From Brachybacterium alimentarium (GTDB lineage: Bacteria; Actinomycetota; Actinomycetes; Actinomycetales; Dermabacteraceae): a stretch of DNA of 64,000 bases. This document shows positions 42,633-51,004 of the stretch, in pieces. The stretch lies in assembly GCF_002332425.1 (NCBI RefSeq), contig NZ_NRGS01000031.1, positions 16,976 through 80,975 of the forward strand, given 5' to 3'. Positions within the stretch are counted from its first letter, which is position 1. Every line of letters starts with the position of its first letter. The notes under the pieces are model-generated. The model searched no databases. It was not told the DNA's origin and saw only the letters and a list, made by a program, of their open reading frames with translations. A program made the position numbers and the translations under genes.

Positions 42633-43406
42633 ATGACACTGCGCATCGCCGTGTTCGGCGAGAACCGGCACGAGAAGTTCGATCCGAAGGTCCAGGAGGT
42701 CTACCCCGAGGGCATGCATACCGTCATCGCGGACGGTCTGCGCGAGGTGCTCGCGGCCGACGGCGTCGACGCCGAGGTGAGGATCGCCCTGTTGGACGAC
42801 ATCGACGAGAGCCTCTCCGAGGAGGCTCTCGCCGAGACCGACGTGCTCACCTGGTGGGGGCACATGGCCCACGAGGACGTCCCGGACGAGGTCGTCGCCC
42901 GGGTGGTGCGCCGAGTCCACGAGGGCATGGGCCTGATCCCGTTGCACTCGGCCCACTACTCCAAGCCCTTCAAGGCGCTCATGGGCACCACCTGCTCGCT
43001 GCTGTGGCGCAACGAGGGCGAGGAGGAGCGGGTGTGGACCGTGAACGGTTCCCACCCGATCGCCCGCGGCGTTCCGCACCCCATCGTCATCCCTGCCCAG
43101 GAGATGTACGGCGAGATGTTCGACATCCCCGCGCCCGACGAGCTCGTCTTCGTCTCCTCCTTCACCGGGGGAGAGGTGTTCCGCTCCGGCGCCGCCTTCC
43201 GCCGTGGCAAGGGCAAGGTCTTCTACTTCAGCCCCGGCGACCAGGAGTACCCCGTCTACTACCAGAGCGAGATCCAGCGGGTGCTGGCCAACGCCGTGGT
43301 CTGGGCCCGCCCCGAGGAGCGCCCGTCGGCCCCGATCAAGATCGCCAACGCTCCGCGCGACTGGTTCCGTGCCGACGATCCCGAGGGGACTGCGCGTGTC
43401 ATCTGA
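42633..43406 (+). CDS. ThuA-domain protein (trehalose-utilisation type)
   Basis: 257-aa member of the ThuA superfamily, a class I glutamine-amidotransferase-like fold. Motifs are LRIAVFGENRHEKFDPKVQ at the start, DVLTWWGHMAHEDV, LIPLHSAHYSKPFKALMGT and VFYFSPGDQEYPVYY near the end. AGAGGA lies seven bases before ATG 42633; the open frame further upstream is repeat-derived. It overlaps the next gene, an oxidoreductase, by 11 nt. In rhizobia thuA and thuB (a Gfo/Idh/MocA dehydrogenase) act together in 3-keto-sugar metabolism of trehalose-like disaccharides, and this pair matches that arrangement. The actual sugar is not known. Confidence 0.9.
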   Translation: MTLRIAVFGENRHEKFDPKVQEVYPEGMHTVIADGLREVLAADGVDAEVRIALLDDIDESLSEEALAETDVLTWWGHMAHEDVPDEVVARVVRRVHEGMGLIPLHSAHYSKPFKALMGTTCSLLWRNEGEEERVWTVNGSHPIARGVPHPIVIPAQEMYGEMFDIPAPDELVFVSSFTGGEVFRSGAAFRRGKGKVFYFSPGDQEYPVYYQSEIQRVLANAVVWARPEERPSAPIKIANAPRDWFRADDPEGTARVI

Positions 43407-44619
43407 CCTCGACATCACCGCCGGTCACGGCACGGACACCTCCGCAGCGCCCACTCTCGCGCCCCATCTGACCGGGTTCCCCCGGCTGCCGTCGGACCGC
43501 CCTGCACGGGTCGTGGTCGTCGGCGCCGGCGGGATGGGCAGCTGGTGGTCGCGGGAGGTCGTCGCGAGCGGCGTCGCCGAGCTGGTCGGTGTCGCGGATC
43601 TGGTCGAGGGCGCCCCCCAGCGCGTCATCGCGCAGTCGGGCGTCGCGGATCCGTCCACGGTCGCCGCCGGCACCGACGGGGTCGAACTGGCTCTCGAGGT
43701 CGGCGCCGATCTGCTGATCGATCCCACGGTCCCGGTCGCCCACCACCCGGTCACGGTCAAGGCCCTGCACGCGGGGATCCCCGTGCTCGGGGAGAAGCCG
43801 GTCACGGAGACCCTGCCCGAGGCGATCAGCCTGCTCGCGCATACCCAGCTGACCGGGGTGCCGTTCATGGTCTCCCAGTCCCGACGGTTCTTCCGTCAGG
43901 TGCGCCAGCTGCGCAGCTTCGTCGCCGCGAACGGACCGACGGTGCTCACCAGCGCATTCTTCTCACTGTTCACCGAGATGGAGGGGTATCGGCGCACCCA
44001 GCAGCACCCGCTCCTGCGGGACATGGGCATCCACGCCTTCGACACCGCCCGCTACATCATGGATGCGGATCCGATCGCCGTGACCGCTCAGGGCGCGCAG
44101 CCGGAGTGGAGCGTGTACGAGCACGACGCCACGGTGACCGCGACCTTCGAGATGTCCGACGGGTCGTTGTTCGTCTACAACGGGACCTGGAACGCTCGCG
44201 GCCTGCCCACCTACTGGAACAGCGAATGGCGCATCGGCGCCCAGCTGGGTTCGGCGACCTGGGACGGCAAGGGCGTCCCGGTGCTCGGCACCGAGGACGA
44301 GGAGGAGACGGCCCGGCTGCAGGCCGCTGTCGACGCCGAGTCCGACGAGGAGCCCGATCAGATCGCGGCCTCGCTCATCGAATGCGTCAGCGCCCTGCGC
44401 GAGGGCCGCACGCCGATGTGCGAGGTGCACGAGAACCTGCTCAGCTTCGCGATGGTGGAGGCCGCTGTCGCCTCCGTGGAGCGCGGAGGCCGCATCGAGA
44501 TCGACGAGCTGCTCGAGCAGGCCCGGGTGGACGCGATCGCCGCGGAGGCCGACTCCGAGGCACGCGATCTCATGCAGTCCTGGGGCTCCGTGCGCGAGGT
44601 GCTCGCCGCAGCGCGGTGA
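43396..44619 (+). CDS. Gfo/Idh/MocA-family oxidoreductase (ThuB-like)
   Basis: 407 aa from GTG 43396, with GAGGGG seven bases upstream, inside the end of the ThuA gene. The N-terminal Rossmann motif is VVVVGAGGMGSWWSR (~39-53), the catalytic-Lys motif GEKPVTE lies at ~133, and the C-terminal beta-sheet domain includes GIHAFDTARYIMDADP with the substrate-contacting His/Asp. It should oxidise or reduce a sugar or cyclitol with NAD(P). Coupling to ThuA suggests 3-keto-glycoside chemistry. No transporter is adjacent. A near-perfect 25-bp hairpin about 70 bp downstream probably ends the transcript. Confidence 0.92.
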   Translation: MSSDLDITAGHGTDTSAAPTLAPHLTGFPRLPSDRPARVVVVGAGGMGSWWSREVVASGVAELVGVADLVEGAPQRVIAQSGVADPSTVAAGTDGVELALEVGADLLIDPTVPVAHHPVTVKALHAGIPVLGEKPVTETLPEAISLLAHTQLTGVPFMVSQSRRFFRQVRQLRSFVAANGPTVLTSAFFSLFTEMEGYRRTQQHPLLRDMGIHAFDTARYIMDADPIAVTAQGAQPEWSVYEHDATVTATFEMSDGSLFVYNGTWNARGLPTYWNSEWRIGAQLGSATWDGKGVPVLGTEDEEETARLQAAVDAESDEEPDQIAASLIECVSALREGRTPMCEVHENLLSFAMVEAAVASVERGGRIEIDELLEQARVDAIAAEADSEARDLMQSWGSVREVLAAAR

Positions 44620-44690
44620 ACAGTGCGCTGGGCTCTGGGATCTGTGGTGGCCTCCGGGCGCTGAGCCCGCTGCCGGCATGCGATCCGGGC

Positions 44691-44744
44691 CGTACGGCCT
44701 GACGCGTCGAACAGCCCCTGCTGTTCGACGCGTCCGGCCGTACG
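44691..44744 (+). terminator. Long near-perfect hairpin after the Gfo/Idh gene
   Basis: Two 25-base arms (44691-44715 and 44720-44744) pair with a single mismatch around a 4-base loop, ccct. The inner 15 bp are perfect (GACGCGTCGAACAGC with its complement). It sits 71 bp after the stop codon. Probable intrinsic terminator without a T-tract; its length is unusual. Confidence 0.6.
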
Positions 44745-44778
44745 CCGGTGCTTCGCGCACCGCGCCGCAGCCAGCGTT

Positions 44779-44858
44779 GCGTGCCTGGCGCCGCGTCGTG
44801 CGCTGCGTGCCTGGCACCGCATCCTGCGCTGCGTGCCCGGTGCCGCATGCCCAGCGCT
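44779..44858. repeat. 26-28-bp imperfect tandem repeat x3
   Basis: Units beginning gcgtgcctgg or gcgtgcccgg start at 44779, 44805 and 44831. They lie in the 357-bp spacer between the Gfo/Idh gene and the tRNA; no gene is seen there. Confidence 0.8.
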
Positions 44859-44926
44859 GTACGCCGGGCACCGCACGCCTTGCGGTTCGATCCGAACCGT
44901 GGTCAGACCGTGTTCGCACAGACGGA

Positions 44927-44968
44927 AAAGACCCCCACTGCGGAGTGCTTCCGCTGGTGGGGGTCTTT
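44927..44968 (-). terminator. Intrinsic terminator of tRNA-Arg
   Basis: A perfect 12-bp stem (AAAGACCCCCAC at 44927-44938, GTGGGGGTCTTT at 44957-44968) encloses an inner 5-bp stem GCGGA/TCCGC. On the minus strand it lies just after the tRNA and ends in TTTT. Confidence 0.85.
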
Positions 44969-44976
44969 CTCTGAAG

Positions 44977-45049
44977 TGCGCCCGGAGGGATTCGAACCCC
45001 CAACCTTCTGATCCGTAGTCAGATGCTCTATCCGTTAAGCTACGGGCGC
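44977..45049 (-). tRNA. tRNA-Arg (anticodon ACG)
   Basis: 73 nt. On the minus strand the acceptor arms GCGCCCG and CGGGCGC pair, with discriminator A at 44977. The anticodon arm is TCTGA-CTACGGA-TCAGA with anticodon ACG, and the T arm has GGTTCGAATCC-type sequence. CCA is not encoded. The gene is flanked by its own promoter and terminator. Confidence 0.96.
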
Positions 45050-45073
45050 TTGTCAGCTGAACTGACCTGAGTA

Positions 45074-45103
45074 ACTCTAATCGACGCTCCAGATCGGCGC
45101 CAA
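45074..45103 (-). promoter_or_regulatory. Promoter of tRNA-Arg
   Basis: On the minus strand TTGGCG (45103-45098), an 18-bp spacer and TAGAGT (45079-45074) predict a start about 17 bases before the mature tRNA. Confidence 0.6.
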
Positions 45104-45158
45104 TCCTGGGGCCATGACGCTGCTCACACAGCCCCAGGATCGGCGGACGACCCCCGGA

Positions 45159-46244
45159 TCACCAGCCGGGATTCTGCGGTGGCTGGTTACCGTCCTGCGG
45201 ATTCTGCTGATCCCCGCCCGGCTGCTGCGGCGAGGGCTGGCCCCACTGCTGCCCGTCCTGCGGAGCGGCGGGGGGCGGCGAGGCCTGGCCCCACTGCGGG
45301 GCTTCCGGTGCCGCGGGAGGCGTGCCCTGCGGGCCCCACTGGGGTGCGGCGAACGCGCCGCCCTGCTGGTCGCCCTGCGGGGCCGCGGGGGAGCCCTGCG
45401 GGCCCCACTGCGGGCCGCCCTGCGGAGTCGCGGGAGGAGCACTGCTCGGGGAGGTCCCGAACGGCGAGGCGGCCGCGCCTGCAACGCCCGCGCCGGCGGC
45501 GCCCGCCGCACCATAGGCCGCCGGAGCGCCCGGTCCGTTGGGGCCCGAGCCGTTGTTCTTCTGGCGCCGCGCACGGACCAGGAAGAAGATGACCGCGGCG
45601 ATCGCGAGCAGCAGGAAGAAGCCGATCACCAGCACGACGATGATCACGACGAGCCACGGGAAGCCGTTGGCCTCGGCGGTGATGTCCACGCCGTTGGAGA
45701 AGTCCGCGAGGTCAGTGTAGGTGACGGTGCTGCCGTCGATCTCGCCGCCCTGGGAGGAGATGATCTTGCCCGGGAACGTGAAGGAGACCTGGAAGTCGAA
45801 GTCGGACATGTCGATGCCGTACAGCGACTCCATCATGTCGAGGTCGGACTGGGTGATGCCCTCGGAGCCCAGGTCCATCGTCAGGTGGTACTCGCCGTCC
45901 TGCTCGGTCAGGTCCAGCCCCTCGCCGAAGTCCGCGCGGTCGCTGACGCCGGAGATGCGGCATCCCCAGGTGGAGCCGTCCTCATAGGCCTCGACGGGGG
46001 CGGACAGCACCTCGTCGTCCATGCCCCCCGTGAGGTCGTCGCACATCGCCTGGGGAGAGTCGAAGCTCTGCCCCATCTCGTCGAGGAAACTGCTCTCGAT
46101 CGCGAGATCCATGCTGATCTCGAGAGTGTCGACGTCCTTGATCTCGAAATCGGCGGAAAGGCGACCGCAGCCGGCGAGAAGCAGGACGAACGGCAGCAGC
46201 ACCAGCGCTGCGATCCGTTTCCTGCGTGACGTGATCGTGTCCAT
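45159..46244 (-). CDS. LppM-like membrane lipoprotein with Pro/Gln-rich tail
   Basis: 361 aa. The signal peptide ends in a lipobox LAGC (Cys26). Residues ~28-195 form the LppM-type domain, with regularly spaced D/E-rich strands (ADFEIKDVDTLEISMDLAI, FQVSFTFPGKII) and a likely disulfide pair at CDD and GCR. A membrane helix at ~203-228 is followed by a basic stop (RARRQK) and a ~130-residue cytoplasmic tail rich in Gly, Pro, Gln and Trp (PQWGPQG-type repeats). LppM in mycobacteria affects cell-envelope lipids and phagocytosis; the role here is unknown. The ribosome site is weak. A -10 candidate TAGCCT lies at 46308-46303. Confidence 0.82.
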   Translation of the reverse strand: MDTITSRRKRIAALVLLPFVLLLAGCGRLSADFEIKDVDTLEISMDLAIESSFLDEMGQSFDSPQAMCDDLTGGMDDEVLSAPVEAYEDGSTWGCRISGVSDRADFGEGLDLTEQDGEYHLTMDLGSEGITQSDLDMMESLYGIDMSDFDFQVSFTFPGKIISSQGGEIDGSTVTYTDLADFSNGVDITAEANGFPWLVVIIVVLVIGFFLLLAIAAVIFFLVRARRQKNNGSGPNGPGAPAAYGAAGAAGAGVAGAAASPFGTSPSSAPPATPQGGPQWGPQGSPAAPQGDQQGGAFAAPQWGPQGTPPAAPEAPQWGQASPPPAAPQDGQQWGQPSPQQPGGDQQNPQDGNQPPQNPGW

Positions 46245-46512
46245 TGTGGCCCCCGTGGAATCAGTCCGACGTCGACTGCCCGGGTGGTGGTCGACCCGGT
46301 CAGGCTACCGGGGAACTCCCAGGATTGCGCTGGGGAGAAGTCCCCATCGCCGGTTCGAGACTGAACCGTAGCCGGGGCGGCCCGGAATGGCCCTTCCCGG
46401 ACGCTCTGCGCAGCACCCGGGGCGCGGCCGCAGCACCGGGAGGCACGTCGGCCGCACCTGGGGGCGTGGGCGCAGCACCGGCATGCGTCTCGGTCCTGCC
46501 ACGCGCCGTGGA

Positions 46513-47055
46513 CTACTTCCAGAACATCAGCATGCCGCCGCCCACGAGCATGAGCCCGAAGCCGGCAGCCAGGTTCCAGTCGCCGATCGGCAGCGGCAGC
46601 TGACCGGCCGAGAGGTAGAAGGTGACCAGGTAGAGGAGGCCCAGGACGAGGAACACGACGGCAGTGGGGGCGAGCCAGGCCGGATTCGGCGCCACGGCGG
46701 CGACCCGACGGCGTCCGGTGCGCGCGGATTCCGCGGCGGCGGCCTTCTTCGGGGAGGACGTGCGCGACGCATCCTTCGCCTTCTGCGTGACCTCGCTGCC
46801 TGAGGGGGTCGCCGCGCTCGAGCCCTTCTGACGGGACTTCTTCACGGGGTCCTTGCCGGCGGCGAGGGACGACGCTCCGTCCTTCGAGCCCTTCGAGCCC
46901 TTCGAGCCCTTCGAGTCCTTCGCGCCGTCGGACTGCTCGTCGGCCGACGATGCGCCGTCAGCGGAGTCGAGGCCGTCGAGGTCGTCCGTCCCGGGCGCAT
47001 CGGCCTTTGCGGTCGACTTCGCGCGTGCAGACGCCTTCTTCCTGCTCGTGGCCAT
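46513..47055 (-). CDS. crgA: Cell division protein CrgA
   Basis: 180 aa from ATG 47055 with GGGAG about ten bases upstream. The C-terminal ~70 residues are CrgA: PNPAWLAPTAVVFLVLGLLY as the first helix, a short periplasmic loop with GDWN, and a second helix LAAGFGLMLVGGGMLMFW to the end. CrgA is a small septal membrane protein that interacts with FtsZ, FtsQ and PBPs. Usual CrgA is about 90 residues; here the N-terminus is extended by ~105 Lys/Ser/Asp-rich residues, including a KGS tripeptide repeat from a 9-bp DNA repeat (about 46880-46920). Its place beside the kinase/PBP cluster is typical. Confidence 0.92.
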   Translation of the reverse strand: MATSRKKASARAKSTAKADAPGTDDLDGLDSADGASSADEQSDGAKDSKGSKGSKGSKDGASSLAAGKDPVKKSRQKGSSAATPSGSEVTQKAKDASRTSSPKKAAAAESARTGRRRVAAVAPNPAWLAPTAVVFLVLGLLYLVTFYLSAGQLPLPIGDWNLAAGFGLMLVGGGMLMFWK

Positions 47056-47126
47056 GAAACGGTGCTCCCTCGAGGCGGCCTCTCGCGCGGGCGTGCCGCA
47101 CGGGTCCGCGGATGCGGACCGTGCCC

Positions 47127-47133
47127 TAGGGTA
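47127..47133. promoter_or_regulatory. Overlapping divergent -10 boxes for crgA and the DUF881 gene
   Basis: TAGGGT (47127-47132, plus) and TACCCT (47133-47128, minus) share five bases. Expected starts are about 32 nt before the DUF881 ATG and about 66 nt before crgA. Confidence 0.4.
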
Positions 47134-47170
47134 ATGCTCGTCGGCTGAGCACGCGAAGCAAGGAGGGGCC

Positions 47171-47944
47171 ATGGGGGTGGACACTGCGGCGAGCCCGGAC
47201 CCCGAGGAGCGGTCGACACCCTGCCGGGGCGCGACCGGCCGGCGCGGACAGCGCGTCGGCCTCGCTCTGGTGATGGTGCTGTGCGGCGTGCTGTTCACGA
47301 CCACTGCTCGGATCTCCGGCGGCGGCTCGATCCGCGACGAGAGCGGCGACGTGGCCGGGGTGCTGCGCGAACGCGGGCGCACGATCGAGCAGCTCACGGA
47401 CGATGCCGAGGAGAAGCGTGCCGCGATCGACGAGCTGTCCGCGGGCGAGGCCGGAGGCGATCTCCGCGCCCAGGAGCGCACTGCGCAGGTCGCCTCGGCC
47501 GTCGGTCTGGACGAGGTCAGCGGTCCTGCTCTGCGGATCACCCTCACCGACGCCCCCTCCAGCACGTTGGGCTCGATCGACGGGGTCGAACCCGATGACC
47601 TCGTCGTCCACCAGCAGGACATGGAGGCGTACATCAATGCGCTCTGGGCCGGCGGAGCCGAGGCGATGATGCTGCAGGACCAGCGCGTGGTGAACGGCAG
47701 CGCCTTCCGCTGCGCCGGCAACACGCTTCTGCTCGAGGGCCGCGTCTACTCCCCGCCCTTCACCATCACGGTGATCGGCCCGACCGACCAGATGCTCGCC
47801 GAGCTCGACGCCACCGCGGGGGTCCAGGTCTATCGGGAATGGGTGGACTACGTGCGCCTCGGTGAGCGCATCGAGACCCTTGACGAGGTCACCCTTCCCG
47901 CCTTCACCGGCTCCCTGACCCTCGACAGCGCGACGGCCGGCTGA
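47171..47944 (+). CDS. DUF881 family membrane-anchored protein
   Basis: 257 aa with a strong AAGGAGGGG upstream. One N-terminal helix (VGLALVMVLCGVLFTTTA, ~29-46) anchors it. A short coiled coil (GVLRERGRTIEQLTDDAEEK) and the DUF881 domain lie outside the membrane: GPALRITLTDAP, DLVVHQQDMEAYINALWAGG, AEAMMLQDQRV, and LLLEGRVYSPPFTITVIGP. The family is restricted mainly to actinobacteria and Firmicutes, often next to division or sporulation genes, and its function is unknown. Here it is divergent from crgA and convergent with trpG, the standard actinobacterial context. Confidence 0.92.
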   Translation: MGVDTAASPDPEERSTPCRGATGRRGQRVGLALVMVLCGVLFTTTARISGGGSIRDESGDVAGVLRERGRTIEQLTDDAEEKRAAIDELSAGEAGGDLRAQERTAQVASAVGLDEVSGPALRITLTDAPSSTLGSIDGVEPDDLVVHQQDMEAYINALWAGGAEAMMLQDQRVVNGSAFRCAGNTLLLEGRVYSPPFTITVIGPTDQMLAELDATAGVQVYREWVDYVRLGERIETLDEVTLPAFTGSLTLDSATAG

Positions 47945-48084
47945 CGCGGGCTTCCCCCGCGGCGCCCACGACGGTCGGGATCGCGCAGGAGAGCGCGGGA
48001 CCGGTCGGGATCACGCGCGGGCGTGACCACGCGGGACATCACGCGCGGCCGGGATCATGCGGGACCACGCGCGACCGGCCGGGA

Positions 48085-48798
48085 TCAGCCTGCGGTCATG
48101 AGGGGCTTGAGCCCCTCGGCGCGCTCGGCGGCGTCGCGCCCGTCGCACAGCTCGAGGAAGCTCGCGAGCAGCAGGTGGCCGTTCTCGGTGAGCACCGATT
48201 CCGGGTGGAACTGCACGCCGTGCAGAGGCAGCCGGCGATGCTCCAGCCCCATCACCATGCCGTCGGCCGTGCGGGCGGTGACCGTGAGGACGTCCGGGAT
48301 GGTGTCCGGGTCCACGGAGAGCGAGTGGTAGCGCGTCGCGATCATCGGGGAGGGCGCGCAGGCGAACACACTGCGCCCGTCATGGGTCAGCTCGCTGGTG
48401 CGCCCGTGCATGAGCTGCGGCGAGTGCTCCACGGTGGCTCCGAAGAAGTGGCCGAGCGCCTGGTGGCCGAGGCACACGCCGAGCATCGGTGTCGCGCTGT
48501 CGGCGCAGGCCCCGATCACGTCGAGCGACCGGCCCGCGGTCACGGGGTTGCCGGGCCCGGGGGAGACCAGCACCCCGTCGAACCCGGTGAGGTCCACGGC
48601 GCCGTCCTCCAGGGCCGGCACGTCGTCGTTGCGCACCACGACGGTGGACGCACCCAGCTGCTGCAGGTACCCGACGATCGTGTAGACGAAGCTGTCGTAG
48701 TTGTCGATCACGAGGATGCGCGCGTCTTCGCCCGGATGCTGCTCCACAGCCGGTGACCCGGCCGCCGTCGTCGTGTCCGCGTGCGTCGCCTCAGTCAT
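48085..48798 (-). CDS. trpG: Aminodeoxychorismate/anthranilate synthase glutaminase subunit
   Basis: 237-aa class I glutamine amidotransferase that supplies ammonia for p-aminobenzoate or anthranilate synthesis. It has ILVIDNYDSFVYTI, the oxyanion motif SPGPGNP, the nucleophile Cys in GVCLGHQ (~107) and the His-Glu pair in VQFHPES (~199). It is the last gene of the fhaA-pknB operon and overlaps pknB by 8 nt, a placement common in actinobacteria with no known functional reason. The chorismate-binding partner (PabB/TrpE) is not in the window. Whether it serves folate, tryptophan or both cannot be decided. Confidence 0.93.
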   Translation of the reverse strand: MTEATHADTTTAAGSPAVEQHPGEDARILVIDNYDSFVYTIVGYLQQLGASTVVVRNDDVPALEDGAVDLTGFDGVLVSPGPGNPVTAGRSLDVIGACADSATPMLGVCLGHQALGHFFGATVEHSPQLMHGRTSELTHDGRSVFACAPSPMIATRYHSLSVDPDTIPDVLTVTARTADGMVMGLEHRRLPLHGVQFHPESVLTENGHLLLASFLELCDGRDAAERAEGLKPLMTAG

Positions 48799-51004
48799 CT
48801 TCAGCGCCCCTGCCTTTCCCGGCGCCTTCAGCGTTCCCGTTTGCGTTGTCGTCCCCGGAGTCGTCGTCGGTGGGATCGTCCGTGGGTTCCTCGGAATCGC
48901 TCGAGGAGGGATCGTCGGTCGGGGTATCGCTGGTCGGATCCTCGGTGGGCGTCTCGCTCGGCTCCTCCGTGGGTGTCGTGGGCGACGGGGACGGCGTCTC
49001 CTTCGGACCGCTGGAGACGATGATCAGCACCGTGGAGCCGCGCTCGACGGACTCGTTCGCCCCGGGTTCGGTGCGGATCACCTGGCCCTCGGGCACGGAG
49101 TCGGAGTCCTCCTCCGTCTGCTCGGTGCCGAAGCCGGCATCGCTGAGGGTCTTCTGTGCATCGGCGAGGGACTGGCCGGTGACGTTCGGGACCGTCACCG
49201 GTCCCGGCGCGGCAGCGATCACGAGGTCCACCCGCGAGCCGAAGGGCGCGGGGCTGTTGGCCGCCTTCGGGGTCTGCGAGAGCACGGTGCCGGGATCGGC
49301 TTCCGCGTCCTCCTTCTCCGAGGCGTCGGGCACCTCGAAGCCGCGGGCCTCGAGGGTCTCCTTGGCCTTGTCGAACTGGACGCCCTCGACGTCGGGGACC
49401 TCGACGTCGCCGGAGGCGAGGTTCACGACCACCTCGGAGCCCTTGTCCACCGCTGCCCCGCTCTGCGGATCGGTGCTGGTGACGGTGTTCTGCTCCTGGG
49501 CGGCGTCCTCCGTATCGCCCTCGGCCATCACCAGGCCGGCGTCCTCGATCGCTGTCTGGGCCTCCTCGCGCGTCATCCCCTTCAGGTCCTCAGGGACCGT
49601 CACGCTCTCCGGACCGGCGGAGACGTTCACCGTCACGGTGGAGCCGACGGCGACCTCGTCCCCCTCTCCCGGATCGGTGTCGATCACGAGGCCCTTGTCG
49701 ACCTCCTGGGACTGCACCGTCTCGAACGTCGGGTCCAGGCCCACGTCGGACAGGATCGACCTCGCCTCGTCCTCGGTCTGGCCGGCGACGGTCGGGACCG
49801 GCACCATCTCGGGGCCGCGATCGAACGGCTTGAAGATGGCGATCGCGGCGACGGCCAGGGCCAGGACGGCGAGGATCACGAGGATGATCAGCCACCACGG
49901 CCGCTTGCGCCGGGGCTCCTCCTCGACCTCGCCGGGGGAGTGCGGGGACATGCCGGGGGACACGGACGGATTCTGACCGGTCCTCCAGTTCGCGGCAGCC
50001 ATCCCGGCACCGGCGCCACCGACTCCCGCGGCGGCGAGGGCGGGCAGCGCCTCGGTGGCGTCGTCCATGGGGCTCAGCACCGTCGTGGGGGCGGTGTCCG
50101 TGCCCGGGGCGCCCACCGGCTCGGCCCCGGCGACCAGGGCGGGAGCACGGCCGCCGACCACGGCGGCGATGTCGCGCGAGAAGGCGACGGCGCTCGGGTA
50201 GCGCTGCTCGCGGTCCTTGGCCAGGCCCGTGAGGATCACGGCGTCCAGCGCCGGGGTGATCGCGGGGTTGTAGGCCGACGGGGGCTGCGGGTGCTCGCGC
50301 ACGTGCTGGTACGCGATGGAGACGGGGGTGTCGCCGGTGAACGGCGGGCGGCCCGTCATCATCTCGTACATCACGCAGGCCGCGGAGTAGATGTCGGAGC
50401 GGGCGTCGACCAGCTGGCCGCGCGCCTGCTCGGGGGAGAGGTACTGGGCGGTGCCCATCACGGCCTGGGTCGCGGTCATCGCGCTGGTGGCGTCGGCGAC
50501 GGCCCGGGCGATCCCGAAGTCCATGACCTTGACCGCGCCGCTGTCGTTGATCATGACGTTGCCGGGCTTGATGTCGCGATGGACGATGCCGGCCCGGTGG
50601 GAGTACTCCAGCGCGCTCAGCAGCGCGGCCATGATCTCGCCGGCCTGGTGGATGTCCATCGGGCGCTCGGGATCGATGTGCTCGCGCAGGGTGTCGCCGT
50701 GCACGTACTCCATCACGATGTACGGGATGGTGACTTCCGCCCCGGTGAGGGTGGTCTGCTTCTCCTCGCCGGTGTCGTACACGGCGACGATGGAGGGATG
50801 GTTCAAGGAGGCGGCGCTGTGCGCCTCACGGCGGAACCGCTCCTGGAAGTTGGCGTCACGGGCCAGGTCCGAGCGCAGAACCTTCACGGCGACCGTGCGG
50901 TGCAGGCGGGAGTCCTCCGCGAGGAACACCTCCGCCATGCCGCCGGTCCCGAGGACCTTGCCCAGGGTGTAACGACCCCCCAGGACGACCTTCTCTTCGC
51001 TCAC
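48791..51004 (-). CDS. pknB: Ser/Thr protein kinase PknB with four PASTA domains
   Basis: 737 aa from GTG 51004. The kinase domain (1-~275) has GTGGMAEV, VAVKVL, HRDIKPGN and DFGIAR, with activation-loop Thr residues in TATQAVMGTAQYL. A juxtamembrane linker and one helix (WWLIILVILAVLALAVAAIAIF, ~365-387) lead to four extracellular PASTA repeats that sense muropeptides or lipid II, then a ~70-residue Thr/Pro/Asp/Glu-rich tail beyond the last PASTA. The tail is longer than in mycobacterial PknB. PknB controls growth and division by phosphorylating FHA proteins and envelope enzymes. It overlaps pknA (GTGA). Confidence 0.96.
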   Translation of the reverse strand: MSEEKVVLGGRYTLGKVLGTGGMAEVFLAEDSRLHRTVAVKVLRSDLARDANFQERFRREAHSAASLNHPSIVAVYDTGEEKQTTLTGAEVTIPYIVMEYVHGDTLREHIDPERPMDIHQAGEIMAALLSALEYSHRAGIVHRDIKPGNVMINDSGAVKVMDFGIARAVADATSAMTATQAVMGTAQYLSPEQARGQLVDARSDIYSAACVMYEMMTGRPPFTGDTPVSIAYQHVREHPQPPSAYNPAITPALDAVILTGLAKDREQRYPSAVAFSRDIAAVVGGRAPALVAGAEPVGAPGTDTAPTTVLSPMDDATEALPALAAAGVGGAGAGMAAANWRTGQNPSVSPGMSPHSPGEVEEEPRRKRPWWLIILVILAVLALAVAAIAIFKPFDRGPEMVPVPTVAGQTEDEARSILSDVGLDPTFETVQSQEVDKGLVIDTDPGEGDEVAVGSTVTVNVSAGPESVTVPEDLKGMTREEAQTAIEDAGLVMAEGDTEDAAQEQNTVTSTDPQSGAAVDKGSEVVVNLASGDVEVPDVEGVQFDKAKETLEARGFEVPDASEKEDAEADPGTVLSQTPKAANSPAPFGSRVDLVIAAAPGPVTVPNVTGQSLADAQKTLSDAGFGTEQTEEDSDSVPEGQVIRTEPGANESVERGSTVLIIVSSGPKETPSPSPTTPTEEPSETPTEDPTSDTPTDDPSSSDSEEPTDDPTDDDSGDDNANGNAEGAGKGRGAEDD

